Positions 53,409 through 64,000 of a stretch of 64,000 bases of DNA are shown piece by piece. This DNA is from Simmondsia chinensis (lineage: Eukaryota > Streptophyta > Magnoliopsida > Caryophyllales > Simmondsiaceae): positions 21,016,005-21,080,004 of the forward strand of contig JAGTTD010000010.1 in the NCBI GenBank assembly GCA_018398585.1, written 5' to 3'. The first letter of the stretch is position 1, and each line of letters starts with the position of its first letter. Made by a program: the position numbers and the translations under genes. Below the pieces are notes generated by a model that saw only the letters and a list, made by a program, of their open reading frames with translations, did not search any database and had not been told where the DNA came from.

Positions 53409-54746
53409 TGATAAATCTAATTTAACATATAATTATTCATATCATTTTGGTTTATTTTCTAACCATTTTACCTCAAATTTTATTGCTATTGCTCACTTTT
53501 GCTCTTTTTCGCTTCAATTGCCATTTCTGTGCAAAAACACTCATTTTTTGCTAAATCTTGCTAGGTTTTATCATTAACATCAACAAGTGAATGAAAGATT
53601 CACCAAAAGTTTTGAAACAAATTTTTTTTGAAAACTTTGCAAACCAGTTCAAGTTGATGTCAAGACTGATTTTGGGCTGCCATAGTTGAAGAAATATGAA
53701 GAAATTAGTAGCAAGTTTCAAACCTATAGAATTGGCAGCAGCTGTAGATGTGTGGTGCAATGAGCTTTAAGCTTGCAATTTTTTGTATTTTTTTAATTCT
53801 AACCATATGTAATATAAATAGGGATGCTTAGAAGGTGTTTTAGCGTCTTCCAGAAAAATTAAATATAAAGTAGAGAAATACGGTAGAAATTCGTAGGAAG
53901 AAAGAAGGAAGAGAAAAGAAGAAGTTTGGTTTTAAATTTTACATTTTCAAGTTCTTTTTTATCCTTCTCTTCATTGAGTTCATGAATTTTGAGTTAAATA
54001 TGTCTTATATTAAGTTTATCATGAACTAATTTTGCTATTCCAAGGCTACAATGTAGCCTAAGTTGTAATATATGCTTATTTCTAATTCAACATATTCAAT
54101 GTGTTGTTATTGCGTTGTTGAAGTGTTTATCATTATTCTTCATAAGTTTTAAATGCTTGATCACCATTTAAGGCCTATAATGATTCATAATGAGTTGGAG
54201 AGGAGATTTATGATGATTGCTAAGGCGACAAGCACCACAAATTGGGCGAATGCTCAATAGAGATTAACGCGATTTATGTGGTTTTTAAGTGAAAATCATA
54301 GAACTTTAAAAACTCTTTTTTTATTTAAATTCATACACGAGAGTGATGGGTTAATATGTAAAAGAGCATGCTAAATGTTGCTCGAGAGAGAATGTTTAGT
54401 AAATTAGGGTTTTCAACCATCGACACGTGATAACAACTTGAATACCGAGAATAGAAAGGCGTATTAATTCAACCAGGTAAAATTGGATGCCTTGGATCTT
54501 ATTAAATTATAAGAACCAACTAAAAATCAGTAAACTTTTCATAAGAATTTGTAAACTATTTTTGTTCCTTTTTATTTTGTGTTATTTCATTTTAAAAACC
54601 ATAATTTTAGGTCTTTCAAATAGCACTATAACGACTAATTTTAGTACTCACTCAAAAACAATCCTCATGGGAAAGATAATCTACTCATTCTATATTACTT
54701 GATATGACTTAGTGCACTTGCTAAGCAATACACAAGTCAAGCATCA
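53409..54746 (+). repeat. Solo LTR, family S, copy 3
   Basis: 1.34 kb, TGATAAATC to AAGCATCA, with perfect target duplication GAAAC (53404-53408 and 54747-54751). TATA box TATAAATA at 53813-53820. Same family as the other two. Confidence 0.93.
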
Positions 54747-55049
54747 GAAACTATGGTCATCAAGACGAAGGTTTTGGATCAAGCGATCAAGTATTCTGAG
54801 TCCTTTGAAGGTACTCCAATAGGATCTTTGGAATACTTTGAAACTCACTAGACTATCCTGAGCCAGCAACAGGACAGAAGGACGCCTTTAATGGATGGCT
54901 CCAATAATCCTTAAATTTAAGCCAAGTACAGGAAAATGAAATTGAGGGACAAATTGAATGAATGCAATGCGTATTTCATTTATACTAGGAAATTACATGG
55001 CTTACAAAACACTACAAATAAGCAACTTGTAAAAGCCAAAAGTCTTTTT
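54747..55049 (+). pseudogene. Tat-like linker after second RNase H; integrase missing
   Basis: The frame continues MVIKTKVLDQAIKYSESF, then RRTPLMDGSNNP and AKYRKMKLRDKL, the linker that normally precedes the integrase zinc domain. No integrase motif follows; within 100 bp the antisense frame begins. Integrase was deleted or never present. Confidence 0.7.
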
Positions 55050-58000
55050 ACAAAGGAAAGTTAAAAGATCCTAGTTCTGATTCTCGCTAAAGATTTCTCA
55101 ATGGAGGACAACTGGTTGGTGGCATCATTCAACTCGAGATGCAAGGGAAAGGCTTCCTCTTGAGAGGCTTGACTCTTCTTTTGGGTTTCCATGAGGGCTT
55201 CCTCAAGGCTATCAATCACAGAACCTTGAGTAGTGTGCTGTGTCCTCATGGTAAGAGCTCCTCTCTGAGGTGTTGTAGTTTTTCTATGGATCTCCTTCTC
55301 CAGGCCCCAAATGCCTTAGGCTTGTTGATCTTGAACCTCTCTTGTTGCTTAGAGCTCTTTAAGCAAAAGCCGTATGCCTCCTAGGCTAGCTAAATGCCCT
55401 AAAGCCCTGATGGCATCTCGGCACTGTCACTTTCTTTGATAGAGAGCTGGAATTTCTTGGGTCTTTACAAGTACTTCCTCAAGGGCTGTCAACGCCATGG
55501 CAATGATAGGAGCCACTCTTTAATCTTCTGTTAAAGCATTCAGCAGGGACATGGCCTCTTCAAAATGAGCTTCTTCTGCCAAGGCGATACGGGAATGTGG
55601 ATGATCTCCTTTAGCCTTTGAAGCATTAGGGATTCTTGGTCCAGTTGCTGGAAAGCTAGCCTGCCACTTGCTTAAAATTTCTTCAATAGAGAAACCACCT
55701 CCTCTGGCCTTGGTGTAGGAGTGGCTCTAGGAGATGTGATCTGTAAAAGGTCAGCAGGATTAGTCAAGGCCTTAATTTTGGAATCCAATCAAAGTTCAAA
55801 AGGAGTCCCTTTACCTCTAAAGCCTCACTTTGAGGCATGGTAGGTGACAATGCTCAGTGGGTTCCTAATGGAGCTGTTGACAATGTTCCTATAATCGAGG
55901 TTCTTCAGCCAGTATAGTTGCTAAGTGGGTTCCTAATGGAGCCGTTGATAATGTTCCTATAGTAGAGTTTCCTGAGTGGACACTTACATGTTAGGGCCAA
56001 AACACGGTTAAAGGCATTGGAAGTGTAAAGGTCATATAAATTCATACCTTCAGGGCGTTCCGCCACAGAAATCGACTCTCTTAGAAGGAGGAATGGAGCT
56101 TGAACAAGGCCCTGAAATAGAGTGACTAGAAGGATCTCTTTTTTAGGAGAAGAGCTTACAATAGGCTCCATTATTGAGGTAGCCACATCTCCCATGTCTC
56201 CAGTGATTGAACCCAATGACTCCATGTCTTGAGGAGGCTCTGACATTACCTCTAGGGATGGAGAGTCTGGACTCTTCGCAATGTAAGGAGTATACTCTTC
56301 CTGTGGCTAGTCATGGCCATGTTAGAAGATGTTACAAACAGGTATGAGTGAGAATGCAGGTTGGGGAAGACTAATACCTGTGCTAAAGGGAGTTTAGTTT
56401 TCTTTTTCCTTATCAACTGAGAGAGGGGCACCTCTGCTTTTTCATCTTCACCTTCTTCTCTTTCTGTTACATAAGGGTGGGCTGGAGGAGCATCATCTTT
56501 TTTCCCTCTTTCTTGAGCTCTCGGCTCTGGAAGTGGATGAGGTAGCACATGGAGGAGATTCCTCAAGGAGCATTTGAGTAAAGCTTCTTGTCCTAGTGCC
56601 TCTAGGGGTCAATTAGATAGTTGATGTAAATACAAGAATTCAAGGGTTAGGCCTTGGGACAACCACTGGCAAATTGAAGCATGCTTCAAGAGCGGTAAGG
56701 CTACTTGTTTGTGTCTTTTGTGAACTAAGCCTGGGAACTGGTGGTTGGTCTCTATTGACGTTTGGACCTGCAAGCTCAGGTAATGACATAAAATGTTTCT
56801 TGACACCTCTAACCTCCAAGTAGGACCAATAGGCTCGGAACAAAGCTAAAAAATGTGTTGTGGCTAAAGGGGTATACTTGCAAGCCACTAGATAATCATA
56901 AAGAGACTTGATCTGTTGGTTCAGTGCAAGAAGTTCTGAAAGCTGGCTAAGAGGAAGAGAGGCTTTCTTGGGCCCCCAAAGGTTCTTGGTCCTTAGACTA
57001 GGAAAAGGTTGTCTTGAATCATGCCAAATTGCTCGGCAAACAATCCAGGCCTATATATCTCAACGCTGGGGTGGGTTTGGTCATGAAAGAACAGATATTG
57101 GGAGAACATAATTGCTTGCTAGATTTGGGAATTAATGTCTACTGAGACATCATTATGAAGGTCTAGCTTCTTGAACCATTGTGGACCAAGGTTCCTTTCC
57201 TGCAAAGGAGTCCATTGGGGTCTTTGCCTCTCTCAAGGGGGTAATAAATTCTCAAGGCATTGGTTAAAAGACCATTCTAGAGGGAGATGAACTTCACAGC
57301 AAGCAAGGCACTCGCCAAAATAAGAATCCCCCTCTCCTGTTAGAGCGTAGGGGCCTGTGGGCCGTAACTCGGGGAAACAGGCTTGGGCCCACAATTGAAC
57401 CAACCATAGGGGGCCACTTGCATGCAAGCCATAGCTCTTGGTGATGATGTCCCTGAACAATAGTCCCAAAGACAAAGGGCCATTACCAAAGGCCAGATTA
57501 ATGGCCATGTTCTTCAGAAAACTTGAGAACTGAATTGGAAAACTTTGCAAAGAAAAACTTGTTTAACCAAAACAAGTGGAAGCATAACTCCTCTTCTCTG
57601 GAACCTTGGCCAAAGTCACGGTTTTCTGTTACAAATTTTTTAATGAAAGACTCATAGCCTCCAGGCAGGTTCGTGACAAAGACGGAGGCGACCAATTCTT
57701 CGACCTCCGGCGAAATAAAAGAATCTAGGGGTACTTCTTCTTCCCTAGAGTAAAGACCTGTTAGGGCCATTATGTCTTCAAAAGTTATGCCTAAAAAGCC
57801 CTTAGGGACGACAAAAGCGTTGTTGTAGGTGTTCTAATAGCATGTCAACACTGTCATTATTGGAAAATCATTCTTGAGTGCAATAGTGGAAAGTCTAATG
57901 GCTTCGTATATGCGAAGATGCTTCCCCTTCTCTCTATAAGTCACTGTCAACTAGTCACCCATTCAAGGTACTATTTGGTGAGAAAGGTCAATCCATTGAA

Positions 58001-58228
58001 AGGTGCTGCTTCCTTACAAATGTGCCTACCTCCCTAAGGATGGCTTAGAGATGCTGCATGAAGCATAGGAGATTCATTAGTATCAGGGAATAATCCATCC
58101 AAGCTTGGAACATCGTAAGATGGGGCAAAAATTAGCCCTAAAGCATAAGAAGGTAGTGAAAAGTCTTCTTCAGGAAGCCAAGGATGATCCTTCATAGCGG
58201 TATTAAGATCAACCGAGCTTTGGAGCAT
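55050..58228 (-). pseudogene. Antisense ORF of the Tat element, plant mobile domain-like
   Basis: Broken minus-strand frames cover 58228-55061. In order: SYALGLIFAPSYDVPSLDGL (58150-58090); EAIRLSTIALKNDFPIMTVL, FVVPKGFLGITFEDIMALTG (57900-57760); ELCFHLFWLNKFFF (57600-57545); AFGNGPLSLGLLFRD and ASGPLWLVQLWAQACFPEL (57505-57370); then a charged region with KKTKLPLAQ and a coiled-coil-like end (SLEEALMETQKKSQASQEEA, 55210-55150). The middle matches the pattern of the plant mobile domain (PF10536): a hydrophobic segment, ITxEDxxALTGL, FWLxKFxF, GPLWLxQLW. Its role in the element is unknown. Confidence 0.72.
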
Positions 58229-58618
58229 ATCAGAGATGGCTGAGTGGTTAGACTAAAGTAACGGGGTCAATGGCGCTAAAGTAACCGGGTCAATGGCTCG
58301 ATAGGGCAGTCCCCTTGAAAAGGACGAATAGCCATGACATATGAGAGTTGTGCAATTGTTAAGTGGTGAAGAAGCGAAGGGATGGGAGGCAGAAAAGATC
58401 AAAGAATTAGCCTTTCAGAAAAAGGGAACAAAGATTACAAGTGCATTGAGATGTTAGCAAGGGAGAGAACAGAGCAAGACTTTAAGCCCTAACCGTCATA
58501 CTTTTAGACGCAGGAAGGAAGAAGCAAAGGACGCGTTCTCTCAAGAGGTCCCTGTAGCTTTGTTAAGGGTCACATCTACCTTAGATTACCTGTTGTAAAT
58601 TTGAATTTAGTAATGGCT
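58229..58618. other. Tat-like 3' untranslated stretch
   Basis: Non-coding sequence between the start of the antisense frame and the 3' LTR, the place where an antisense promoter would be expected. A short direct repeat of about 20 bp, with the shared core CGGGTCAATGGC, occurs at 58262 and 58285. Confidence 0.4.
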
Positions 58619-59999
58619 AAAAGGGGAGCGTTTATTTATACCCTAATTTTGCTAAGGCTGGGATGCCGTCGCTTTAGATAGAATGCCACGTGGACATCAC
58701 GTGAGGTTATCCTTGAAGAGAGTCTGACCTTTGGATATTATGATAACGGCGTCTTGAGCTTAGTACTCGAAGCATCTTTGCCTTTGTTAATGGTAATGGC
58801 CACTCAAGACTTGAGTAGGCTAAAGGATGGCATGAGCTCGAACTAGAGAGGATACCAGGAAGGCTGCAAGAATGGTGGTTTCCTGGCTTGAGCCAATTAC
58901 TTGGAGCTCAATTTCAACTGCTTGAGCCTCAAGCATAATTCAAGCAGACATGGAGCTTCTGAAGGGAGTTTTACTAGAATTTACATATGTGGGCATCAAG
59001 GACTTCCCTCCAAAACTCAAGGCACTTTAAGGATAATCGCGCGTAAGAAAATAGCTTAGTGGCCAGATGTCAATGGGGTTGCCGTGAAAATAGGAGCATC
59101 AGTTAGTTTTATTTTTCTATAAATAAAGGACTCTACGTCAGTCCAAATTAGTACACACACATACAAAACTTCGACAAGTTTTTCATCCTTTTTACAGCAC
59201 CCTTGTGCTTTTTTCCTAGGAGTAGTATAACTTAATTAAGTGTAGCTTAACATAGATTAACTACTATACTTACTTACGTTTGTAATACAGTCTCCAGGCT
59301 TTAGGTATCGCTCTTCAGTTTTAACTTGTTCCCAGAATTAAATAAGTTAAGAATTGAGGCTTTATTTTAAGGCTTTGGCTGCCAAGGCTTAGTCTCTTGG
59401 TTGCGTTGGTCTTAATACTACTGTCCCTGCATTCTAGGTTAGGTGAACTTAGTTTCTAGTCATTGATTAGGGCATTGATGGCCAAGGCTTTGTCCCTTGA
59501 TTGCGTTGGTCCTAGTCCAATATCCTAAATACAGTTTGCTCCACTTTAATCTTGTCAGACCTCAACTCATTCGAGTTATTATACGTTAAGGGTGCCGGCC
59601 TTATAAACCTAATTGACGCGGGCTTTTAAGTAGATTGCTGAGCTCTTGGGTTTGTCTCCACCCTAGTTCTTGACTTTTAAGTGTACGAGGAAAGGTGTCT
59701 ATGGGCCTTGCTTTGTCACTATAACTGCCACTTGAGTTAGGTCCATATGCTTTTAGTTTTTGTCAATAGAAAATGCAAAAAAAAAATCCGCAAAAATATA
59801 AAAGGCTTCTTAACTGAAGCATAAGCAGAACTCACTGTATAAAAGGCTTCTTTGAAAACGGTGAGTGAGTGAGTTCAAAGACGTGTGGTTCGTATTTAGG
59901 ATCACCCCTAGTCGCGGAAGAGCCCCTATCGCACTCTTGTTTAATTTTCACACGGATACAACGACCACATACAAAACTTGAAACAAAATAGAACAAACA
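58619..59999 (+). repeat. Tat-like polypurine tract and 3' LTR
   Basis: AAAAGGGGAGCG (58619-58630), then the LTR from 58633 (TATTTATACCC, TG start changed to TA) to 59999 (ACAAACA). Colinear with 12669-14063. TATA box TATAAATA at 59119-59126. The following CCCTT pairs with CCCAT at 12664. Confidence 0.87.
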
Positions 60000-60004
60000 C
60001 CCTT

Positions 60005-60890
60005 AGTAGAAAGATGGATCAGATGATGAATATGCATTCAAATCCTATTAATGTGAGCCCAATTAACTTAGCTAAGTCATCTGGTGGTAATACTCCGCGA
60101 GGCATTTCTTCGGGTGAGGACCATTCTATTTTTGATTGTTAATATGCTTCTCAATTCCCTGAATATGTGCAGGGCTAGGTGTATGCAGCACAAGGGTAAT
60201 TAAGGAATAACTACCCGTTCTCCAACACCTAAAATACCGAGTGCCGCAATCATCCAAATTTATTGTGGAAGCAGAATGCCAACCAAAATCAAGCTATAAG
60301 GCAACCAACACCTGGATTCATGGGTGATGGACCCCCCCTAGTTTTTAAAGTGGGCGAAGTTATGGCTCTTCTTCTAATCCTCCAACCCTGAATGCTAACC
60401 CCCCACCCCAGCCTCTAAGATACGCCTTTCAGTTTGAGAAGCATATGCTCCGCTTTATGGAAGGAAACCAACAGGTGGTTCAGTCCCATTCGCAGTCTAT
60501 TTCTAAGCTAGAGAACCAGCTAGGCTAGTTAGTTGAAGCTATGAACAAGAGAGAGGAAGGGAGGTTACCCTCCTAACCTTTCGCAAATCCTAGGGGAGCA
60601 ACTAGTTCGAACCTTAGCCAGGTCAGTCACGAGCAGGCTAAGTTTGTGTCGATTTCATGTGAGGAAAATTTGAGAGAGGTAGAGATAGAAGTTGAGCAGG
60701 AAGGCATGAATCCACCCTCCACTGCTGATAGGGATGGAGCATGAGCACCTTCATTGGGTTCACCACCTAAACCCATTGTCCCTTTTCCTTCAGCCCTTAT
60801 AGGATCAAAGGACAAGGATGGCTCAAATAGGGCTGAGCGATTGTATTTGTTTAAAAAAGTTAAAATCATTTTCCTGTTGATTGATGCCAT
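60005..60890 (+). pseudogene. Athila-like gag, C-terminal part
   Basis: Resumes with RKMDQMMNMHSNPINVSPIN, a Gly/Pro/Asn-rich linker, then FQFEKHMLRFMEGNQQVVQ in pieces, SISKLENQLG, MNKREEGRLPS (60420-60575), and an acidic stretch LREVEIEVEQEG. This matches the C-terminal gag of Athila-like elements in order and type. Several stops. Confidence 0.72.
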
Positions 60891-61566
60891 TAAACAAGTT
60901 AAAATGTATGCAAAGTTCCTCAAGGATCTGTGTGTTAGGAAACAGAGAGCGCAAGCGCATGTTCTTAGGAAGGTCCGACTCACTGAGAAAGTGAGTAACA
61001 TTTTGGTTTCACGCATCATTGAAGTGTCAAGATTCTGGGGCTTGCTACAGTCCCATGCGTCATAAGAGAGAGCTACACTAGTCGAGCTCTTTTTGATTTA
61101 GGGGCAATCGTGAACCTCATCCCATACTTAATTTTTTAAGAATTGGGTATTGGAGATCTTAAACTAACTGGTACACTTCAGTTAGCTGATAAATCAAAGC
61201 ATTTACATAGAGGGATGCGGTAAGATACACTTGTCAAGATCGATAAGTTCATCTTCCCCATATACTTTATTGTGCTAGATATGGGCTTCACTCCTCATCA
61301 GAGGAAACAAACCTCCATCGTTTTAGGGTGACTGTTCTTAGCAACGGCTGATGCTGTCATCCATTGTAGGACCGAGGTGTTGGAGGTCTCATTTGGGAAC
61401 CTTAAGGTTAAGCCGAATGTATCTAGTGCTGTTGAGCTCCCTTGTGATGACGATGATTTTAATTGTTTTATGGTTGGCATGATTTAGCCTTTGGTAGAGT
61501 CAATTTCATATAATTTTATTAGAGGAGATGAGTTGTTTGATGTTCTCACTTTAGCTGATGATGAAC
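60754..61566 (+). pseudogene. Athila-like protease region
   Basis: Starts with KPIVPFPSALI and KVKIIFLLIDAIKQVKMYAKF (60766-60925), LRKVRLTEKVSNIL, then the active site ALFDLGAIVNLIPYLI (Asp codon at 61095-61097; Athila elements have DLGAS). LQLADKS, KIDKFIFPIYFIVLDM and LATADAVIHC follow to 61380, and SFGNLKVKPNVSSAVELP near 61420. It is cut at 61566 by LINE3. Confidence 0.82.
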
Positions 61567-64000
61567 TTTTTTTGGTAAGTCAGCAAAATAGATAGATGAA
61601 AAGAAAAGAATACAACTACAAGGGGCATACTCTAGGACACATCCGAAACCTAAAATGATGAAACAGAGTCAAACAGAGTCTAATAGAGGCCAAACAAAGA
61701 CAACTATAATAGAAGCTAAAGAGGAAACAAAGCCCTAATTTCTTAAGCAAGGAGGCAAGATGATGAGCTCCCCTGAACAGAGAAGCAGCAAGTAAGCGGC
61801 TCTTGACCAAACCCGTAATCTCCTCTCTCACGGCCTCAATTGGTTTGTACTGAGAATGCGAGTTGCACTCATACCAGAGCACATATAGGCCATTGAGAGG
61901 CAGAGTCGAGCGTTAATGTTGTCAATCTCCCGGCCCCTAAGGTGCTGAGTAGCCTAAGGAACGAGATCACCTTATGGAAGGGTATGCCAAGAAATAGATG
62001 CATGTAGAGTAATGCAGCTCCAGACAGAGGTAGAAAAGGAATAATCGAAGAAAAGGTGCCCATGACTTTCATCAACTGAATCGTAGAGAACACAAACACT
62101 CTTAACCCCATGTGCTCCAAATCTCAGAAGTTTGTCTCAAGTCCATAGCTGCTTTATAGAAATGAGCCATAGAAGAAAGGAATGCCCCGGAATCTAAAGC
62201 TGAAACCACAACAAATGGTGAATAGAGTCCCCCTCTCCCCTACTTCGGATCATCTCCCAAGCAGATTTGGTAGTGAATTTTATAATTGATCACCCTCAAT
62301 GATAGCTGAGACCCGAGAATCCCATAGAAGACCAGAAGAGATGGGCAGTCGAGCAGGAAGACGCTCTGAGAGGTGATAGTAAGGCAGCTAATAATCATTC
62401 CATAAGGTCGTATCAGGCCCATCGCTTATGACATGACAAAATGCTTCTGAGCAAAGATGATGAATTGATAACTTGGCATCAACACCATGATGCTGAACTC
62501 ATTGCATGAATCGTCCAAAAACTCTTTCCTCGAGGGCGTTTCAAATGAACCCACCAAGGCCAAAGTAAGGAAGGATCAGAAAGGAGGAACCAGATGTGCT
62601 TCATAATTAAAGTCTGGTTCCACTCGGCAAGGCGACGAAGTCCCATACCACCCTCACACCTAGGATAGCAAAGATGCCTCCATGCCACCTTCGGTCCCCT
62701 GCCCCAGGCAGGGTCAGCAAAGTGCCACGCCAAAGGAAAGCCACTAATGTTGACTTGATCTTCCTGATCATTGTCTTCAGAAGTATGAAGACTGATGACC
62801 AGTAGACCTAAATAGCGAAGAGGAATGACCTAATAAGTTGTAGGCAGCCAGCATACAATAGAGAACTAAAGGTCCATAGCCGAATATGAGAGATGATGCA
62901 ATCTAGAAGTGGCTTGCAGTCCACATACTGCAGTCGTGAAGTAAGAAGCGGCAATCCCAAATACCGAACTGGGCATTGCCCAAGACTGAATCCCAAAATG
63001 CAAAGTAAATCACTCTGAGTCACAGAATCAGCTTTGGTTAGAAAAATAGTACTTGTTGCTACATTCGAGGAAAGTCCCGAAAGAACAGCAAAACAATCCA
63101 AAACCTCACGAACAACCATGACACTGCCCAAATCAGCCCAATAGAAGATTATTAGGTCATCGACAAAGCATAAGTGTGTGAGCATAGTGCGATGGCAGCA
63201 TGTGCAATAATGAAACCTCGGGTCATCAATAGCTCGGCGAAGCAATCCTTGGAGACCTCCATAGCAATAACAAACAGATAAGGGAGAGCGGGTCACCCTG
63301 ACGAACACCCCAACTAGAGTGGATGAAACCCTCAAATTCGCCTTTAATGGCGACAGAAAAGAAGGCTATAGAAAGGCACTCTTGGAGCAAACCGGCCATG
63401 ATCTAAGGAATCCCCATACTCCTCATACCGGCGAAAATGAATTCCCAAAAAATTTTGTCGAAAGCTTTGCGAATATCAACATTCAGCGCACAACGCGGCG
63501 AAACCTGAAGGTGATAATCATGCATAAGCTCTTGCGTCAGCAAAATGCTATCTGAAATCCGACCGCCTAGGACAAAAGTAGTGTAAGCATCATTGATCAG
63601 CTTGGGAAGGAAACCCTTGAGCCCGTTTAGAAGGATCTTAGCAATATACTTATAGATCACATTGCAATAAGAGATAGGGCGAAAGTTACCAAAAATAGAG
63701 GGAGTCTTCCATTTAGGCACAAGATAGATCCTGGTGGTATTCAAAGTGCCTAGCATGTGCTCTGAAGTAAAAAAAGACTGCATAGCTCTAATAGATCCGC
63801 CACACACTACCTCCCAAGCCATCTTTAAAAAAGGGAAGTATAACCATCTGGGCTAGGGGCCCTATTGTTGCCATTAGAAAAGAGGGCATCACGGACCCCA
63901 ACAGCAAAGATCAGGGTAATCAATGGGTGAGCCTGATCCTTAAAAATGCGAGCCTCAAAGACGTTTGAAACATCCTTAGTCAGCTGACCACAAGGCTTAG
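61567..64000 (-). mobile_element. LINE3: L1-type LINE in the Athila-like element, runs off the window
   Basis: The T-run at 61567-61573 is the A-tail, and the adjacent GGTAAGTCAGC matches the 3' end of LINE1. The minus strand carries ORF2: RT in 63822-63403 (FRPISYCNVIYKYIAKILLN, NVDIRKAFDKIFWEFIF) and 63335-62808 (LCFVDDLIIF active site, FVDD), then CYPRCEGGMGLRRLAEWNQT (62733-62479) and a decayed zf-RVT region (62422-61616). Many breaks. The 5' end and right target duplication lie outside. Confidence 0.92.

Larger units (their letters stand above)
12669..59999 (+). mobile_element. Tat-like Ty3/gypsy element, host of C2 and two solo LTRs
   Basis: Two LTRs (12669-14063 and 58633-59999) flank, in order, a primer site of TGGCGACCA type, gag split by C2, aspartic protease, remnants of RT, RNase H and a second RNase H-fold domain, then a long antisense frame and a polypurine tract. 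The flanks CCCAT (12664-12668) and CCCTT (60000-60004) match at 4 of 5. Dual RNase H and an extra antisense ORF are traits known for the Tat lineage. The RT core and integrase are missing. Confidence 0.88.
10441..61566 (+). mobile_element. Athila-like Ty3/gypsy element, outermost host of the nest
   Basis: A 5' LTR with a TATA box, a tRNA-Asp-type primer site (11736-11753) and the start of gag (11966-12668) lie left of the Tat element. The gag C-terminus and protease resume right of it (60005-61566). The order and family traits fit Athila-like elements. RT, integrase and 3' LTR lie beyond LINE3 and the right edge, if they exist. The left end is not determined. Confidence 0.8.

Noticed and set aside
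10441..64000. A host gene with long introns filled by transposons
   Set aside because: Every coding piece across the stretch matches a retroelement domain, and each joint is explained by an insertion. No residual non-TE exon was seen.

Overview
The window is plant nuclear DNA made almost entirely of transposable elements. No host gene is supported. The signs are tRNA-iMet-type and tRNA-Asp-type primer binding sites, Ty1/copia, chromodomain Ty3/gypsy, Athila-like and Tat-like elements, L1-type LINEs, and a plant mobile domain in an antisense frame. It looks like heterochromatic flowering-plant sequence; the species cannot be told.

Layout. From 1 to about 1.1 kb nothing is recognised. About 1.12-10.16 kb is a decayed copia element on the minus strand (C1), cut in half inside gag by a chromodomain gypsy element (G1, 3690-8966, + strand). 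From about 10.45 kb to beyond the right edge lies an Athila-like element. Its gag is split by a Tat-like element (12669-59999). The Tat gag is split by a second copia element (C2, about 15537-47454). The two LTRs of C2 were each hit by a chromovirus: G2 (17230-28829, +) in the 5' LTR and G3 (34523-45322, -) in the 3' LTR. G2 contains two L1-type LINEs (21549-22883 and 23571-28496, both -). G3 contains N4 (39939-44919, -), an LTR element without gag-pol. A solo LTR (45591-46993) lies in the C2 3' LTR, and two more of the same family (51373-52809, 53409-54746) lie in the Tat pol. A third LINE (61567-64000, -) lies in the Athila protease region and runs off the window.

The order of insertion follows from reading frames and LTRs that resume across each insert, and from target-site duplications: TATTA for G2, CAAAC for G3, CAATT for N4, TTTAA and GAAAC for two solo LTRs, a 16-bp one for LINE1, and 4-of-5 matches for G1 and Tat. 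The deepest paths have five levels: Athila > Tat > C2 > G3 > N4, and Athila > Tat > C2 > G2 > LINE.

Nearly all coding regions are pseudogenes with stops, frameshifts or lost catalytic residues. Two things stand out. N4 has LTRs, a primer site and a polypurine tract but no pol; it carries one minus-strand frame of about 860 codons with only two stops, of unknown function apart from a short gag-like piece. The Tat element lacks its RT core and integrase yet carries a long antisense frame downstream of pol that resembles the plant mobile domain.
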